From the IMG/VR virus record IMGVR_UViG_3300042891_000711, positions 154,903 through 218,902 of that record: a DNA stretch of 64,000 nt, one strand, 5' to 3'. The notes under the pieces are model-generated. The model worked only from the letters and a program-made list of their open reading frames with translations, was not told where the DNA came from and made no database searches. Source of the DNA: a virus. Below, one piece after another: positions 1 through 8,506 of this stretch. The position numbers and the translations under genes are program-made. The first letter of the stretch is position 1, and the number at the start of each line of letters is the position of its first letter.

Positions 1-1526
1 TGTATCATTTCTTTCTGCCAGGGTTCTGGTTGCCAGCTAAAGTCAAAGCGGGCATAATCACATAGACTGCTGATTATCCATACGTGTTCTGTTGAGGCAG
101 TTGCCATAATACGTTTAAAGGTATCAAGGTAGTTGTCAACATATCGAGTCGATTTAATATCGGGGTGTTTCTTTTGTAGTTGCTCAAGTTGATCATTATC
201 ATTGCCATGATCCACAAAGTAAATGTCATGCAGGTCGTCTGGTATTATAATACTTTGATCTTGTACAAAGTTTAGGTTTGGAAATTCTTCTAAGCTGTTA
301 GCCCATGCGGATGTACGTTCAAATTCCCAACGATTAATTAAATAGGTATCACTCCACTTTTGATGTTGTGAACCAAATACATGTGTCATGTAACTTTGCC
401 ACGGTTCAGCATGCCATGCAAAGTTAAAGTCATCGTAGACGTTTTCACTACTGATAACCCAAAACTTACTGGTCTTTGCTCGTGCTACACAACGACGAAT
501 TGTGTCAATCATTGAATTAACATAGCGTACTCGTTGTACCTGTGGATACTGTTCAACTAATTTTTCATAACGTGCGGCCGAACTAGCATTGCTCCGGTCA
601 ATAAAGAATATATCTAATACTTGTATCACCGGGTTATCGTGTTGTCCTATAGTAGGAATATCTCCAGCAAACTTAACTTCGGTTGCACCCGGCGCAGTAT
701 AGGTCAGTCCGATACTAGATTGAAACTCTGAGCCAAAATGATAGATGTAGGGAGGATCCTGCGGATGCGGCACCCATCCAAAGTCTACAGTATCTGCATT
801 GACTTCTTCTGGTATAGTCCATAAGGTACGATCAGGTAAGGTACGTGCTACCACTACATCAATATATTTTTCTTGTGTAGCACCCGGTACGTGATATTCA
901 GGACCGCCCACTGCATTCCACACTGTAGGGAATTTATATATATAGGGTTCTTCTGCTGGGTGTGGTACCCAACTAAAGTCAAATGATTCTTTGTCTATAT
1001 TAGCAGGTACCTGCCAACGACTCATGTCACTGAGTGTGCGAGCAAAGAAATCATCTACAAACTTAACAGCAGTTGCACCAGGTACACGATATTCTGGACC
1101 ACCAATACGCTCCCATCCCCACTTAACAGGGAACTGATATACGTATGGTGGATCCAATGGATCAGGTGCCCATCTTTGATCAATACTGGCGGGATCTATG
1201 TTATCAGGTACATGCCAATAGTCTAAATTAGGCAGACGATGTGTGTATGTTTCTTTATGGTAGTTGTGTACTTTATCTTGTACAGTATACTTGTTAGCAA
1301 AGTAGGTGCCACCATCCTGTTGCCATTGGTTTGCCCACGTATGTATTTGATGCTGTTCCCAAGGCACTGCACGGAAATTAAAATCAAATCCTGTGTAGTC
1401 ATTCTGTCCATCTATGTACCAAAAGAATTTAGTGCGACTTAGTTCAGCCGCTTTGGCTAGTGTATCGGCCGGCAGTTCAAAAGGAAATAAGTTGGGCTTA
1501 GGGCCCTTATAGAATACATCAAACAT
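1..1526 (-). CDS. Repeat-containing phage protein of unknown function (C-terminus beyond window)
   Basis: Open from an ATG at 1526 to the left edge, so at least 508 residues and 3'-truncated by the window. Two repeat types are visible. Type A is about 65-70 residues with a W-x-V/I-P start, then F-x-W-x-PHP, PPYIY-x-F, GGPEY and VPGAT; three copies lie at about residues 100-300. Type B carries a hydrophobic F/V-W-x-I-S/D block, then F-x-F/W and E/V-PW; copies lie near residues 34-60, about 340 and about 490. No catalytic motif is recognised. It overlaps the dCMP deaminase gene by 8 bp and is last in the minus-strand run seen here. Neighbouring glycosyltransferase and sulfation genes suggest, but do not show, a glycan-related or surface role. 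Confidence 0.75.
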   Translation of the reverse strand, partial: MFDVFYKGPKPNLFPFELPADTLAKAAELSRTKFFWYIDGQNDYTGFDFNFRAVPWEQHQIHTWANQWQQDGGTYFANKYTVQDKVHNYHKETYTHRLPNLDYWHVPDNIDPASIDQRWAPDPLDPPYVYQFPVKWGWERIGGPEYRVPGATAVKFVDDFFARTLSDMSRWQVPANIDKESFDFSWVPHPAEEPYIYKFPTVWNAVGGPEYHVPGATQEKYIDVVVARTLPDRTLWTIPEEVNADTVDFGWVPHPQDPPYIYHFGSEFQSSIGLTYTAPGATEVKFAGDIPTIGQHDNPVIQVLDIFFIDRSNASSAARYEKLVEQYPQVQRVRYVNSMIDTIRRCVARAKTSKFWVISSENVYDDFNFAWHAEPWQSYMTHVFGSQHQKWSDTYLINRWEFERTSAWANSLEEFPNLNFVQDQSIIIPDDLHDIYFVDHGNDNDQLEQLQKKHPDIKSTRYVDNYLDTFKRIMATASTEHVWIISSLCDYARFDFSWQPEPWQKEMI

Positions 1527-1941
1527 CTAACTGTTCTACTTCCACTCCCGAAGCCTTAAGGAAATTGACTCCACTATCATCGCGATAACTAGTAGCGTAG
1601 TAAACTCGTTTGATACCACTTTGGTATATGAGCTTGGCACAATCCAAACAAGGACTATGAGTAACAAATAAGTCAGCATCAAGTCCAGACTCAGTGCTCC
1701 TGGCTAGTTTTGCAAGTGCGTTAGTTTCAGCATGTAGGACTTCCGGTTTAGTTTTAATCGTGCCATCGTCAAGTTCATACTCGCAGTTATTATCCCAACC
1801 AGTAGGCATACCATTGTAGCCAATTGAAATAATTCTGTCGTCTTTAACTACTAGTGCACCAACTTTAAGTCTACGTGCTGTGCTTAGATCACTGTAGAGA
1901 TGTGCAGCTCGCATGTGTGCTAGTTTATATTTTGTTTTCAT
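1519..1941 (-). CDS. dCMP deaminase
   Basis: A 140-residue zinc-dependent deaminase of the cytidine/deoxycytidylate family, expected to convert dCMP to dUMP for dTTP supply during phage DNA replication. The zinc and proton-shuttle motif HAE is at residues 70-72 and the second zinc motif PCLDC at 97-101, with the usual spacing. The length is slightly shorter than T4 Cd. An in-frame TTG at 1953 would add four residues, but the ATG at 1941 forms an ATGA overlap with the stop of the upstream kinase, so 1941 is preferred. It is translationally coupled between the APS-kinase-like gene and the repeat protein. Confidence 0.93.
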   Translation of the reverse strand: MKTKYKLAHMRAAHLYSDLSTARRLKVGALVVKDDRIISIGYNGMPTGWDNNCEYELDDGTIKTKPEVLHAETNALAKLARSTESGLDADLFVTHSPCLDCAKLIYQSGIKRVYYATSYRDDSGVNFLKASGVEVEQLDV

Positions 1942-2372
1942 TCTAGTATCCAAACTAAATCAGCCAAGGTCTTACTCCATTGATCAATATCATCAAATGT
2001 AGTAATACGGAAATCATATTCTTCAATGGACAAAGGTTCAAACAATTGATTAGTATCTTCGTAACGACCAGACCGAATAGTATCCATCCAAACCACTAGA
2101 TCAGCATCAAATATTTTTCTCAGTTCCCGTGTGGGACAGACAAAATCGCATATGGCAATTATATCTCGTTGCTCAATTGCAGTTGCGATATGTCGCATGC
2201 GATGTGCTTGTCGTAGTCTACCTTCACTGGTAAAATCCCAATCGTTGGTGGCCTGTCGGACTTCGTCGGCATTAACCCACTCTACAGCAAAGTTATTGGC
2301 TATTTCTTCTGTTAACCGTTCAGCTAACGTAGTTTTACCTGAGCCGGGTAGGCCACAAATTAAGATTTTCAT
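1938..2372 (-). CDS. Adenylylsulfate (APS) kinase-like P-loop protein
   Basis: A 144-residue P-loop kinase. The Walker A motif GLPGSGKTT occupies residues 7-15. Beyond it, VNADEVR, a DWDFTSEGR block, an RQAHRM helix and a DFVCPTRELR segment follow the pattern of APS kinases (CysC), which phosphorylate APS to PAPS. The C-terminal WMDTI, GRYEDTN and YDF blocks are typical of phage members. Start: the longer frame from 2435 has no support; the ATG at 2372 places the P-loop directly at the N-terminus and lies 7 bp after a consensus -10 box. If the APS kinase assignment is right it would feed the divergent sulfotransferase-like gene. A general nucleotide or polynucleotide kinase is the alternative. 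Confidence 0.8.
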   Translation of the reverse strand: MKILICGLPGSGKTTLAERLTEEIANNFAVEWVNADEVRQATNDWDFTSEGRLRQAHRMRHIATAIEQRDIIAICDFVCPTRELRKIFDADLVVWMDTIRSGRYEDTNQLFEPLSIEEYDFRITTFDDIDQWSKTLADLVWILE

Positions 2373-2379
2373 ATTAGTT

Positions 2380-2408
2380 ATTATACAACCATTTTTAATG
2401 TACGTCAA
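2380..2408 (-). promoter_or_regulatory. Sigma70-type promoter of the APS kinase operon
   Basis: Read on the minus strand: TTGACG (2408-2403), 17 bp spacer, TATAAT (2385-2380). The predicted start point, 6-8 bp further on, falls at or next to the ATG at 2372, and no Shine-Dalgarno sequence is present, so the transcript is probably leaderless. Confidence 0.75.
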
Positions 2409-2437
2409 GTATTTAATATCATGTAGCTGCCCCAAAT

Positions 2438-2445
2438 AATAAATA
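2438..2445 (+). promoter_or_regulatory. Possible late promoter (AATAAATA) of the sulfotransferase-like gene
   Basis: AATAAATA followed by C, as at other late promoters of this window, but it ends only 5 bp before the ATG at 2451. If used, the mRNA would be leaderless. No ribosome binding site is visible. Confidence 0.35.
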
Positions 2446-2450
2446 CAAGC

Positions 2451-3692
2451 ATGAATGTACTAATTCTTACACCCGACAGAGTTGGGTCAACCCTGCTACA
2501 AAGATTGCTTACCGTGTATATGTTAAGAAAAGGGTTTGATAAACCAGTAATTAACCTACATGAGTTAACCAACGGACTAGTACAATATTACAATACTACC
2601 ATAAATCAAACTGTTCTGGGTAAACCCGAAGGTCAAGACTGGGGATACCATCAATCCTTGTCCGAAGTTATTGAATTGCTATCTTCAACAGACCATTATA
2701 AAACTAGTAGACTAGCACACTATCATATTGTTAATAGACAGGATTCTATTGCCGAACAATTAAAGTTTTATGATTATCTCAATAAGAATTTTTATATAAT
2801 CAGCTGTCGTAGAGAAAATCTATTGGAGCATGCACTAAGCTGGTCAATTAATGCGCATAGTAAAAAATTAAATGTATACAGTCCACACGAAAAGATTAAT
2901 TCATTTTATGATATCTATCGTAACGGTATAGAAGTTCAACGAGATACTATGTATGCTCATTTAAAAAAATATAAAGAATATATCGATTGGTCTGACAGAT
3001 ATTTTAACATACAGTCACATTTTTATTATGAAAATGATGTGCCTAAGATTGAAGATTATATTTTAAATTTAGATTTTATGCAAGGGCACGCCAACAACTC
3101 CTGGCAGGATATGTTTGGGCAAAGCTTCGTCGACTATAATACCTGTCACAAACTTATTCCAGATTTATTGTTGTCTAATAATGTTACTGCCGATACAACA
3201 AAAATCAGTCGTCCACAGTGGGCGTGGAATTCTGAGTCGCTTAATGAATTAAATTGGAATACTGTTAAAGGGAAAGATTGGCCAGAGTACGATGATGTAA
3301 CTGTTGAATCATTTAATAAACTGCCAGCACCTATACAATCAGAACTTACTGAATTTGGCTATAACCCAAACAAGTATTCAGTATCAGTTACTGCTGATGT
3401 TTACAATTTTTTAAACCAGCATGTTGCACAGTATAAAGACACAGATGACCAACTGAACAAACTAGTACAAGATGGATTCTTAGTAACAGGCATTCCAATT
3501 AAACTACAGTCGTTCAGTGAAAAGAAATCTATTGTTAGAAACTTTAACGAATGTGTCGATTGGTATAATGAGTGGACTGTGGATAATTCCTATGGAAAGA
3601 AATATTCTGCGGAAGACATAAGTCAATTATGCATCATTGAAGATACTCGATTGACATTGCCTTTAGTGACTGTTAGTAAATTACTTTCATAA
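2451..3692 (+). CDS. Sulfotransferase-like protein
   Basis: A 413-residue protein whose N-terminus carries a P-loop-like PAPS 5'-phosphosulfate motif (TPDRVGSTLLQRLL, residues 7-20), followed about 110 residues later by a YIISCRRENLLEHALSW segment resembling the 3'-phosphate-binding region of sulfotransferases. The C-terminal half (about residues 240-413) has no recognised domain. It is the only plus-strand gene in the first 18 kb and is divergent from the APS-kinase-like gene, which would supply PAPS. Its 3' end overlaps the convergent SGNH gene by 20 bp. The substrate is unknown; glycan sulfation is an inference from context. Confidence 0.65.
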   Translation: MNVLILTPDRVGSTLLQRLLTVYMLRKGFDKPVINLHELTNGLVQYYNTTINQTVLGKPEGQDWGYHQSLSEVIELLSSTDHYKTSRLAHYHIVNRQDSIAEQLKFYDYLNKNFYIISCRRENLLEHALSWSINAHSKKLNVYSPHEKINSFYDIYRNGIEVQRDTMYAHLKKYKEYIDWSDRYFNIQSHFYYENDVPKIEDYILNLDFMQGHANNSWQDMFGQSFVDYNTCHKLIPDLLLSNNVTADTTKISRPQWAWNSESLNELNWNTVKGKDWPEYDDVTVESFNKLPAPIQSELTEFGYNPNKYSVSVTADVYNFLNQHVAQYKDTDDQLNKLVQDGFLVTGIPIKLQSFSEKKSIVRNFNECVDWYNEWTVDNSYGKKYSAEDISQLCIIEDTRLTLPLVTVSKLLS

Positions 3693-4521
3693 GGTCTGAC
3701 ACAAAATTAGTTGCAGTAGCTTTGTCATAATGGTGACCATCTCTTGCTAGATCAACCTGTGTCAACTGAATAATATTATTACGAATTGCCGAATCGGTTA
3801 GATGTATGTACTCGTAGTAATCATTATAAAAATCATACGTACTTAACTCTTCTTTAATGTTCACAGGAAGGGAATCAAATTCTAGTTTTGTGCGAGGTGC
3901 AGTGGGCCATGTATCTCCACTAAGTTTTTTCCATTTAATATTGAAAAATTCTTCATTTTCTATACGGTACGCACCAGGAATCATTGAATGAATTAATTTA
4001 GTAGTGGTTACAGCGGTATTAACGGCATCTAAATTTTTATCAAAATTATGTAAATAAACTTTATTATCTAAATCAGTATATGCCAGGCGGCGATTCTCGT
4101 CAATCTTAGTGTCATCTGTGTCTTCAGCTCGTTCAACATAAGTCCACTGGATAATTATACATCGAGGAGTTATAGTTTCTAACAAGCGTAGTACTTTTCT
4201 TGCGATCCAATCATTGCTGGCGCCGTCCATACTAACATTAATACACCGAATGTTAGTTTTATTTTGTAATATGTTTACCCAAGTATGCTCTAATGGGCTA
4301 CCCAATCCTACTGTAAAACTATCACCAAAGCACCATATTGCATCGGTTATGTTATCGGGCCATTCACTGTCTCTGAATCCTCGAGAATTGTAATTGTATT
4401 CAATGGCATAAGGATAAGAATTAAAATGATGTTTATCCGTGCAATATTTCTCAGAATCTATACCAGATTCATTCCATACTTTATGTTGTCTGGTAGTTAA
4501 TATAAAATCTGGTAGTATCAA
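3673..4521 (-). CDS. SGNH/GDSL hydrolase-like protein (copy 1)
   Basis: A 282-residue protein with block I FGDSFTVG near residue 66 (the Ser is the expected nucleophile), block II GASND near residue 100, an IIIQWTYVERAE stretch near residue 125, and a C-terminal DGHHYD segment that would supply the catalytic Asp and His. This is the SGNH hydrolase fold, used by esterases and acyltransferases that add or remove acyl groups on glycans. The GxND block III is replaced by a WT-x-x-x-R-x-E motif shared with the two other SGNH-like genes here. Its start overlaps the carbamoyltransferase stop by ATGA (4518-4521). Confidence 0.78.
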   Translation of the reverse strand: MILPDFILTTRQHKVWNESGIDSEKYCTDKHHFNSYPYAIEYNYNSRGFRDSEWPDNITDAIWCFGDSFTVGLGSPLEHTWVNILQNKTNIRCINVSMDGASNDWIARKVLRLLETITPRCIIIQWTYVERAEDTDDTKIDENRRLAYTDLDNKVYLHNFDKNLDAVNTAVTTTKLIHSMIPGAYRIENEEFFNIKWKKLSGDTWPTAPRTKLEFDSLPVNIKEELSTYDFYNDYYEYIHLTDSAIRNNIIQLTQVDLARDGHHYDKATATNFVSDLMKVIY

Positions 4522-6008
4522 GATAAAACTCGAATTCCGTATAACTGCTCAAAGCGGTCAGCATCTGCACGATCGTTAACCATCGGTTCACCACGTACAT
4601 TTAAACTTGTATTAAGTAACATAGGACAACCTGTCCAAGTATACCACAAGCACAATAGTTCACGTATACCACTGCCATCTCTGGGCACAGTCTGTACACG
4701 ACTTGTACCATCTACATGTATTATAGCAGGAAATTCATCGGGTCGCAGGCACTTTGCAGTTGTTTGCATGTATCTGCTTGTGGCAAATCCGTTGGGCATT
4801 TCAAAATACTCATCAACAAACTCCTCTAGTATTATAGGAGCGAATGGTCTAAACTTCTGTCTACGTTTAATTTGATTAACTGCATCTTTAATGTCAGGGC
4901 CACGTGGGTCGGCTAATAAACTACGATTGCCCAATGCTCTAGGGCCAAACTCTGCACGGCCGCTAGCAACGCCAACGATCTTATTGGTCATTAGCTCAGA
5001 GACAACATCGGTGACAGGATAACTGCCACTAATATTATGGCCAAGAAAAGCATTATTCCAATTAAGTTTACCCCCGTGTGCCAATGCCGCCGCTCCAAGG
5101 CTGCTACCAGCATCACCAGGATTAGGCATAATCCATATTTCATCAAAGTATTCTCCTAGATCTCTATTAGCACTGCAATTAAGAGCAACTCCGCCAGCAT
5201 ATACTAAATTACTATTAGGTGCTAGCTTCTTTGCCTTGTACATAATATTATGTATCAATTGTTCTGTTAATGTCTGTGCCGCATTAGCAATTTCAAAATC
5301 ATTCCAACGAGCTCGCATGTCATTATCGGGTAGACCAATATGTAGATTGTGTTTTAATGTTAGATTAAACTCATGGTCAACTAACCAAGTTGACAGTTGA
5401 TCACTTAGACGTGTGGTATTTTGTTTTGCCCAACCTGCCATACCCATCAAGATGTATTCTTCATCTAGTGGTTTAAGTCCAACTTCTTTAGTAAATGCAC
5501 TGTACATCAAGCCGATGCTGTGTGGATATAGTTGTCGCCATACTCGGGTGTATTCAGCACGGCCATTGACATACTTAGCTGACCATATGCTTATGGTGTC
5601 CCACTCGCCGATGGCATCGATTACCACAACTGTTGCGCTGTCAAACGGGCTAGTTTGAAAGCCGGCCGCTGCATGACTTAAATGATGATTGTATGTATTA
5701 ATCGGAGTAGAACTCAACCACGGAGCGACTTTGTGTATCATGTTGCGCACACTCCAGCCTTTAGTTAGTTCGCTGTACTGGCCAGCATAGAGTTGACGTG
5801 TCTTTTTAACCCAGGGTCTTTCGTAGTAGGCAATTAGATCAGGTTCGCCATGATTAAATATGCAATCTTTAAACAGTTCACTGTTTAAATTTGGATCGTG
5901 TTTAATCTTGCTGTAACGTTCAGCATGGCCCGCAAAGACAATGTCATCGCCTTTGATTAATGTAATTGCTGCGTCATGAAACCCAGCCGAGATGCCTAAT
6001 ATGTTCAT
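4518..6008 (-). CDS. Carbamoyltransferase, NodU/CmcH family
   Basis: A 496-residue protein covering both halves of the family. The N-terminal Kae1/ASKHA-like half starts MNILGISAGFHDAA and contains the metal-site motif NHHLSHAA near residue 107 and VYAGGVALNCSAN near residue 269. The C-terminal YrdC-like half has SGRAEFGPRALGNRSLLADP near residue 350 and RRQKFRPFAP near residue 383. Relatives transfer a carbamoyl group from carbamoyl phosphate to sugar or antibiotic hydroxyls. It overlaps its upstream neighbour by 35 bp and its downstream neighbour by 4 bp, and lies between SGNH-like genes, which points to sugar decoration. The sugar is not known. Confidence 0.93.
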   Translation of the reverse strand: MNILGISAGFHDAAITLIKGDDIVFAGHAERYSKIKHDPNLNSELFKDCIFNHGEPDLIAYYERPWVKKTRQLYAGQYSELTKGWSVRNMIHKVAPWLSSTPINTYNHHLSHAAAGFQTSPFDSATVVVIDAIGEWDTISIWSAKYVNGRAEYTRVWRQLYPHSIGLMYSAFTKEVGLKPLDEEYILMGMAGWAKQNTTRLSDQLSTWLVDHEFNLTLKHNLHIGLPDNDMRARWNDFEIANAAQTLTEQLIHNIMYKAKKLAPNSNLVYAGGVALNCSANRDLGEYFDEIWIMPNPGDAGSSLGAAALAHGGKLNWNNAFLGHNISGSYPVTDVVSELMTNKIVGVASGRAEFGPRALGNRSLLADPRGPDIKDAVNQIKRRQKFRPFAPIILEEFVDEYFEMPNGFATSRYMQTTAKCLRPDEFPAIIHVDGTSRVQTVPRDGSGIRELLCLWYTWTGCPMLLNTSLNVRGEPMVNDRADADRFEQLYGIRVLS

Positions 6009-6522
6009 TGATTACTTCCGCTATTCGTTGATGCCCTAGTTCCAGTGGATGTCCACCCGGTCCTTTTGGACAATCACCCATCCATTCTACTATGCCTTGG
6101 TTTGGCCAGCCTAGCCAACATGATAATCCTGTGTCAGTTGCTTGTTGTTGTATATCAAAGGTACTTACAAACACGTGTGGTATATTGTGTAAATAGGCAT
6201 CTAATAACTTAGTCTGTACTATAAATTTTTTATAAGCCCATGCAGTGTCCCAGTCAGCAAATACACTATTGACTACAGGACCATATTTTTTATAACTAGC
6301 CGATGTTAAATGTTTGCCAGGCAATTCAATACGGTTAGGACTAGTCCATGCTACGATTACATAATCAACTGAATGTGTGTCGACATAGTCAACTGTTGAT
6401 CTAAGTATGTAATCATTACTAGCACCAGGAACACTAATGTTTACAGTGCCACTGATTAAATCAGGCCATGCAACTTCGCTTTCTTCACCTGCGGTAAAAC
6501 TATCGCCATTGACTAAAATCAT
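5974..6522 (-). CDS. SGNH/GDSL hydrolase-like protein (copy 2)
   Basis: A short SGNH-like protein of 182 residues. Block I (VNGDSFTAG) is at residues 4-12 and block II GASND near residue 33. The shared motif VIVAWTSPNRIE follows near residue 60, and a terminal GGHPLELGH gives a catalytic His but a less clear Asp. It is shorter than the 275-282-residue copies because the middle is reduced. Its ATG overlaps the stop of the 33-residue upstream gene as ATGA, and its end overlaps the carbamoyltransferase start by 35 bp. Confidence 0.75.
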   Translation of the reverse strand: MILVNGDSFTAGEESEVAWPDLISGTVNISVPGASNDYILRSTVDYVDTHSVDYVIVAWTSPNRIELPGKHLTSASYKKYGPVVNSVFADWDTAWAYKKFIVQTKLLDAYLHNIPHVFVSTFDIQQQATDTGLSCWLGWPNQGIVEWMGDCPKGPGGHPLELGHQRIAEVINEHIRHLGWVS

Positions 6523-6620
6523 TTATAGATAAAAGGATCGCGTTTACGTAATTCTTTTAATTTTTTACGATAGTTTATTTCTAATCGAATTCTACTGTAT
6601 AAATTCTTTAACCAGTTCAT
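6519..6620 (-). CDS. Small basic phage protein, 33 residues
   Basis: A small gene below usual ORF cut-offs. It starts at an ATG at 6620 preceded by a good ribosome binding site (GGGAG, 7 bp upstream), encodes a lysine/arginine-rich probable helix ending KKLKELRKRDPFIYK, and stops at a TGA overlapping the next ATG (ATGA, 6519-6522). Its first 29 bp overlap the end of the upstream SGNH gene in another frame. The ribosome binding site, coupling and filling of an otherwise unexplained 69-bp gap support a real gene. The function is unknown. Confidence 0.7.
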   Translation of the reverse strand: MNWLKNLYSRIRLEINYRKKLKELRKRDPFIYK

Positions 6621-7419
6621 GATAATTCTCCCGAATATATTTTGCAGCATCAATATGCGCAGGTTCCAACGGATGTGTTGTGCCTATAGGATATTTAAAG
6701 TCTCTTGCCCAGGTATAAAATCCTTGATTATTTGGGAAAGTAATCCAACGATCGAAGTCAATTTGATTGTATAATAATGCTATACTTTCATCATTCATTA
6801 GATGCATACAGTTATTTAATAGTGCTTCATCCACCATTGAAAATATATAGGGTATCTTTCTTAACTGTAGATATTGCTGTAACATAATTATTTCTGTCAG
6901 CGAATTATAAGTTTCCCAATACTGTTCTTTTGATGCACCGATGTGCTTATAAAATGTTTTGGCAAATTCAGTTACGCCTGAACGTTTTGCTCGATTTAAA
7001 TGTGTAACGTGATGTTCGAGTATATCAGGATCATCTGTTTTAAATTCGCGTTTAATATCTTCTATATCATCAATGATTGACCAAGAAGTAAGGTTGTACC
7101 AATTACCCCAACGTTCTTCTGTATCATAATTAAATCTAAATTCGTATCTACCAGGAAAGGTCCATGTCACAATCACTAATCCAACGTCTTGTAATTTTTC
7201 ACAGGCGTTCATCGTAGTCCGACGAATAGCACTGTTACTAAATCCGGGATATGCTGCACATTCATAGTGCATACCAAAGTTTTGGGCTAAGAGTGCCGGG
7301 TAAGTACTTAAACTGACTATCTGATGGGCAGGGTCAGGGTTAGTAGTATCTCTATGAGTAACACTATCGGTTAGTTCACTGCCATAAGTAAAACTATCAC
7401 CGCCTGATAGTAAAATCAT
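6592..7419 (-). CDS. SGNH/GDSL hydrolase-like protein (copy 3)
   Basis: A 275-residue protein with block I SGGDSFTYGSE at residues 5-15, block II PGFSNSAIRR near residue 61, the shared VIVTWTFPGRYEF motif near residue 83, and a C-terminal THPLEPAHID segment holding the putative catalytic His. The same W-T-x-P-x-R-x-E block in the other two copies marks these as paralogues of one SGNH subfamily. Only 1 bp separates it from the upstream gene's stop. Likely an acyl-esterase or acyltransferase acting with the neighbouring glycan genes, by inference only. Confidence 0.75.
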   Translation of the reverse strand: MILLSGGDSFTYGSELTDSVTHRDTTNPDPAHQIVSLSTYPALLAQNFGMHYECAAYPGFSNSAIRRTTMNACEKLQDVGLVIVTWTFPGRYEFRFNYDTEERWGNWYNLTSWSIIDDIEDIKREFKTDDPDILEHHVTHLNRAKRSGVTEFAKTFYKHIGASKEQYWETYNSLTEIIMLQQYLQLRKIPYIFSMVDEALLNNCMHLMNDESIALLYNQIDFDRWITFPNNQGFYTWARDFKYPIGTTHPLEPAHIDAAKYIRENYHELVKEFIQ

Positions 7420-7420
7420 C

Positions 7421-8506
7421 TTAGGATATCCTTAGGATCTGTTGATCTCGATAGTCACTGTCTGACCAATCGTATGTATAAGTTACAGTAGCACTACTAG
7501 TTCGTATGCTGTGTACATTTAAGTGTAGGCCGAGCTGTGCCCATATAACGTTATAGTCTGTTGATCCAAAACTTCTAATTAAATCAACTTGTCCGACCTG
7601 TGGGTGACCAATTGTTAATGTTTTATCTTCTGGATCGAATCCATTGTCAATTAACCATGTTCTAAACGCTTCAAGACTTCGTATTTGCCAATGATATTTG
7701 CCCGGGTCATTGGCCCATTCAATATCAAAGTCTCCGGCGGCTTCTGTTTGCGAACGCAATGTTGTAGTAGTCAATTCATCTATTCTATGCCCTGCTGCGC
7801 CTTCATCTCGAAATACTTCATAATGATGTTTGCCCACTGCTTTGTTGACTCCAGCGAATACACCACCCAGTGGTCGGTTTATGCTGTTAATTCCAAACAA
7901 TTCAAAATCATCTGCATCTAATACAAATCTTGGTGCATTTAACCAACACATTAGCTGACTTGGTCTTCGCCATTCTGGTGCGTGCGCGGCTTTGCGCATG
8001 CTCAACACCAGCGATTCGTATTCATGACATAATAAATTTAATTGTCGAATGTGCCATTTAGTTTGATTATCAGCACGGTTGTAATATTCTGTCATATGGC
8101 CGCTAGTGCCCTGCAGGTCTTCAAAATATCGATGCAATTGATTTAATTTATCATGTATAATCATACCACCTGGTAAATCATCACCTACCGGTCCGGGCAT
8201 TATTGTATTAGCCACTGTGAAATGATCATCAATTTGATAGCCAATATTAGCTTGATTAATTGCAGCAATTGACTGATTCATTTGATCAGTTATATACTCT
8301 GCATTACGTTCAGATTCGATAAAGCCGTGAAAACAATAATTCTTTTCTAAGTGATAGTTATTTTCTACTAGATGATTTAATGCTGATAACCATTTACGAC
8401 TAAGTGAGCTGTCAAATACATCAATGTATACAGTTAACAGTTCGTTGGTTTTATTGTTTTTTAAATCAATTTCAATTTGATCAAGCAATGTTGTTGTACC
8501 ATTCAT
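7421..8506 (-). CDS. Hypothetical protein, 361 residues
   Basis: I do not recognise a family. The protein is soluble, with no signal peptide or membrane segment. Notable stretches are NNYHLEKNYCFHGF (about residues 49-62), a PGPVGDDLPGGMIIHD block (about 104-119), LDADDFELFGINSINRP (about 196-212) and an aromatic C-terminal region. The start at 8506 overlaps the upstream radical SAM stop by 26 bp, and no later Met fits better. Its place between the radical SAM genes and an SGNH gene, with tight coupling both sides, suggests a role in the same pathway. Confidence 0.8.
   Translation of the reverse strand: MNGTTTLLDQIEIDLKNNKTNELLTVYIDVFDSSLSRKWLSALNHLVENNYHLEKNYCFHGFIESERNAEYITDQMNQSIAAINQANIGYQIDDHFTVANTIMPGPVGDDLPGGMIIHDKLNQLHRYFEDLQGTSGHMTEYYNRADNQTKWHIRQLNLLCHEYESLVLSMRKAAHAPEWRRPSQLMCWLNAPRFVLDADDFELFGINSINRPLGGVFAGVNKAVGKHHYEVFRDEGAAGHRIDELTTTTLRSQTEAAGDFDIEWANDPGKYHWQIRSLEAFRTWLIDNGFDPEDKTLTIGHPQVGQVDLIRSFGSTDYNVIWAQLGLHLNVHSIRTSSATVTYTYDWSDSDYRDQQILRIS

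Noticed and set aside
2373-2435. 21-residue N-terminal extension of the APS-kinase-like protein
   Set aside because: It would be encoded across the promoter boxes, and the P-loop already starts directly after the ATG at 2372.
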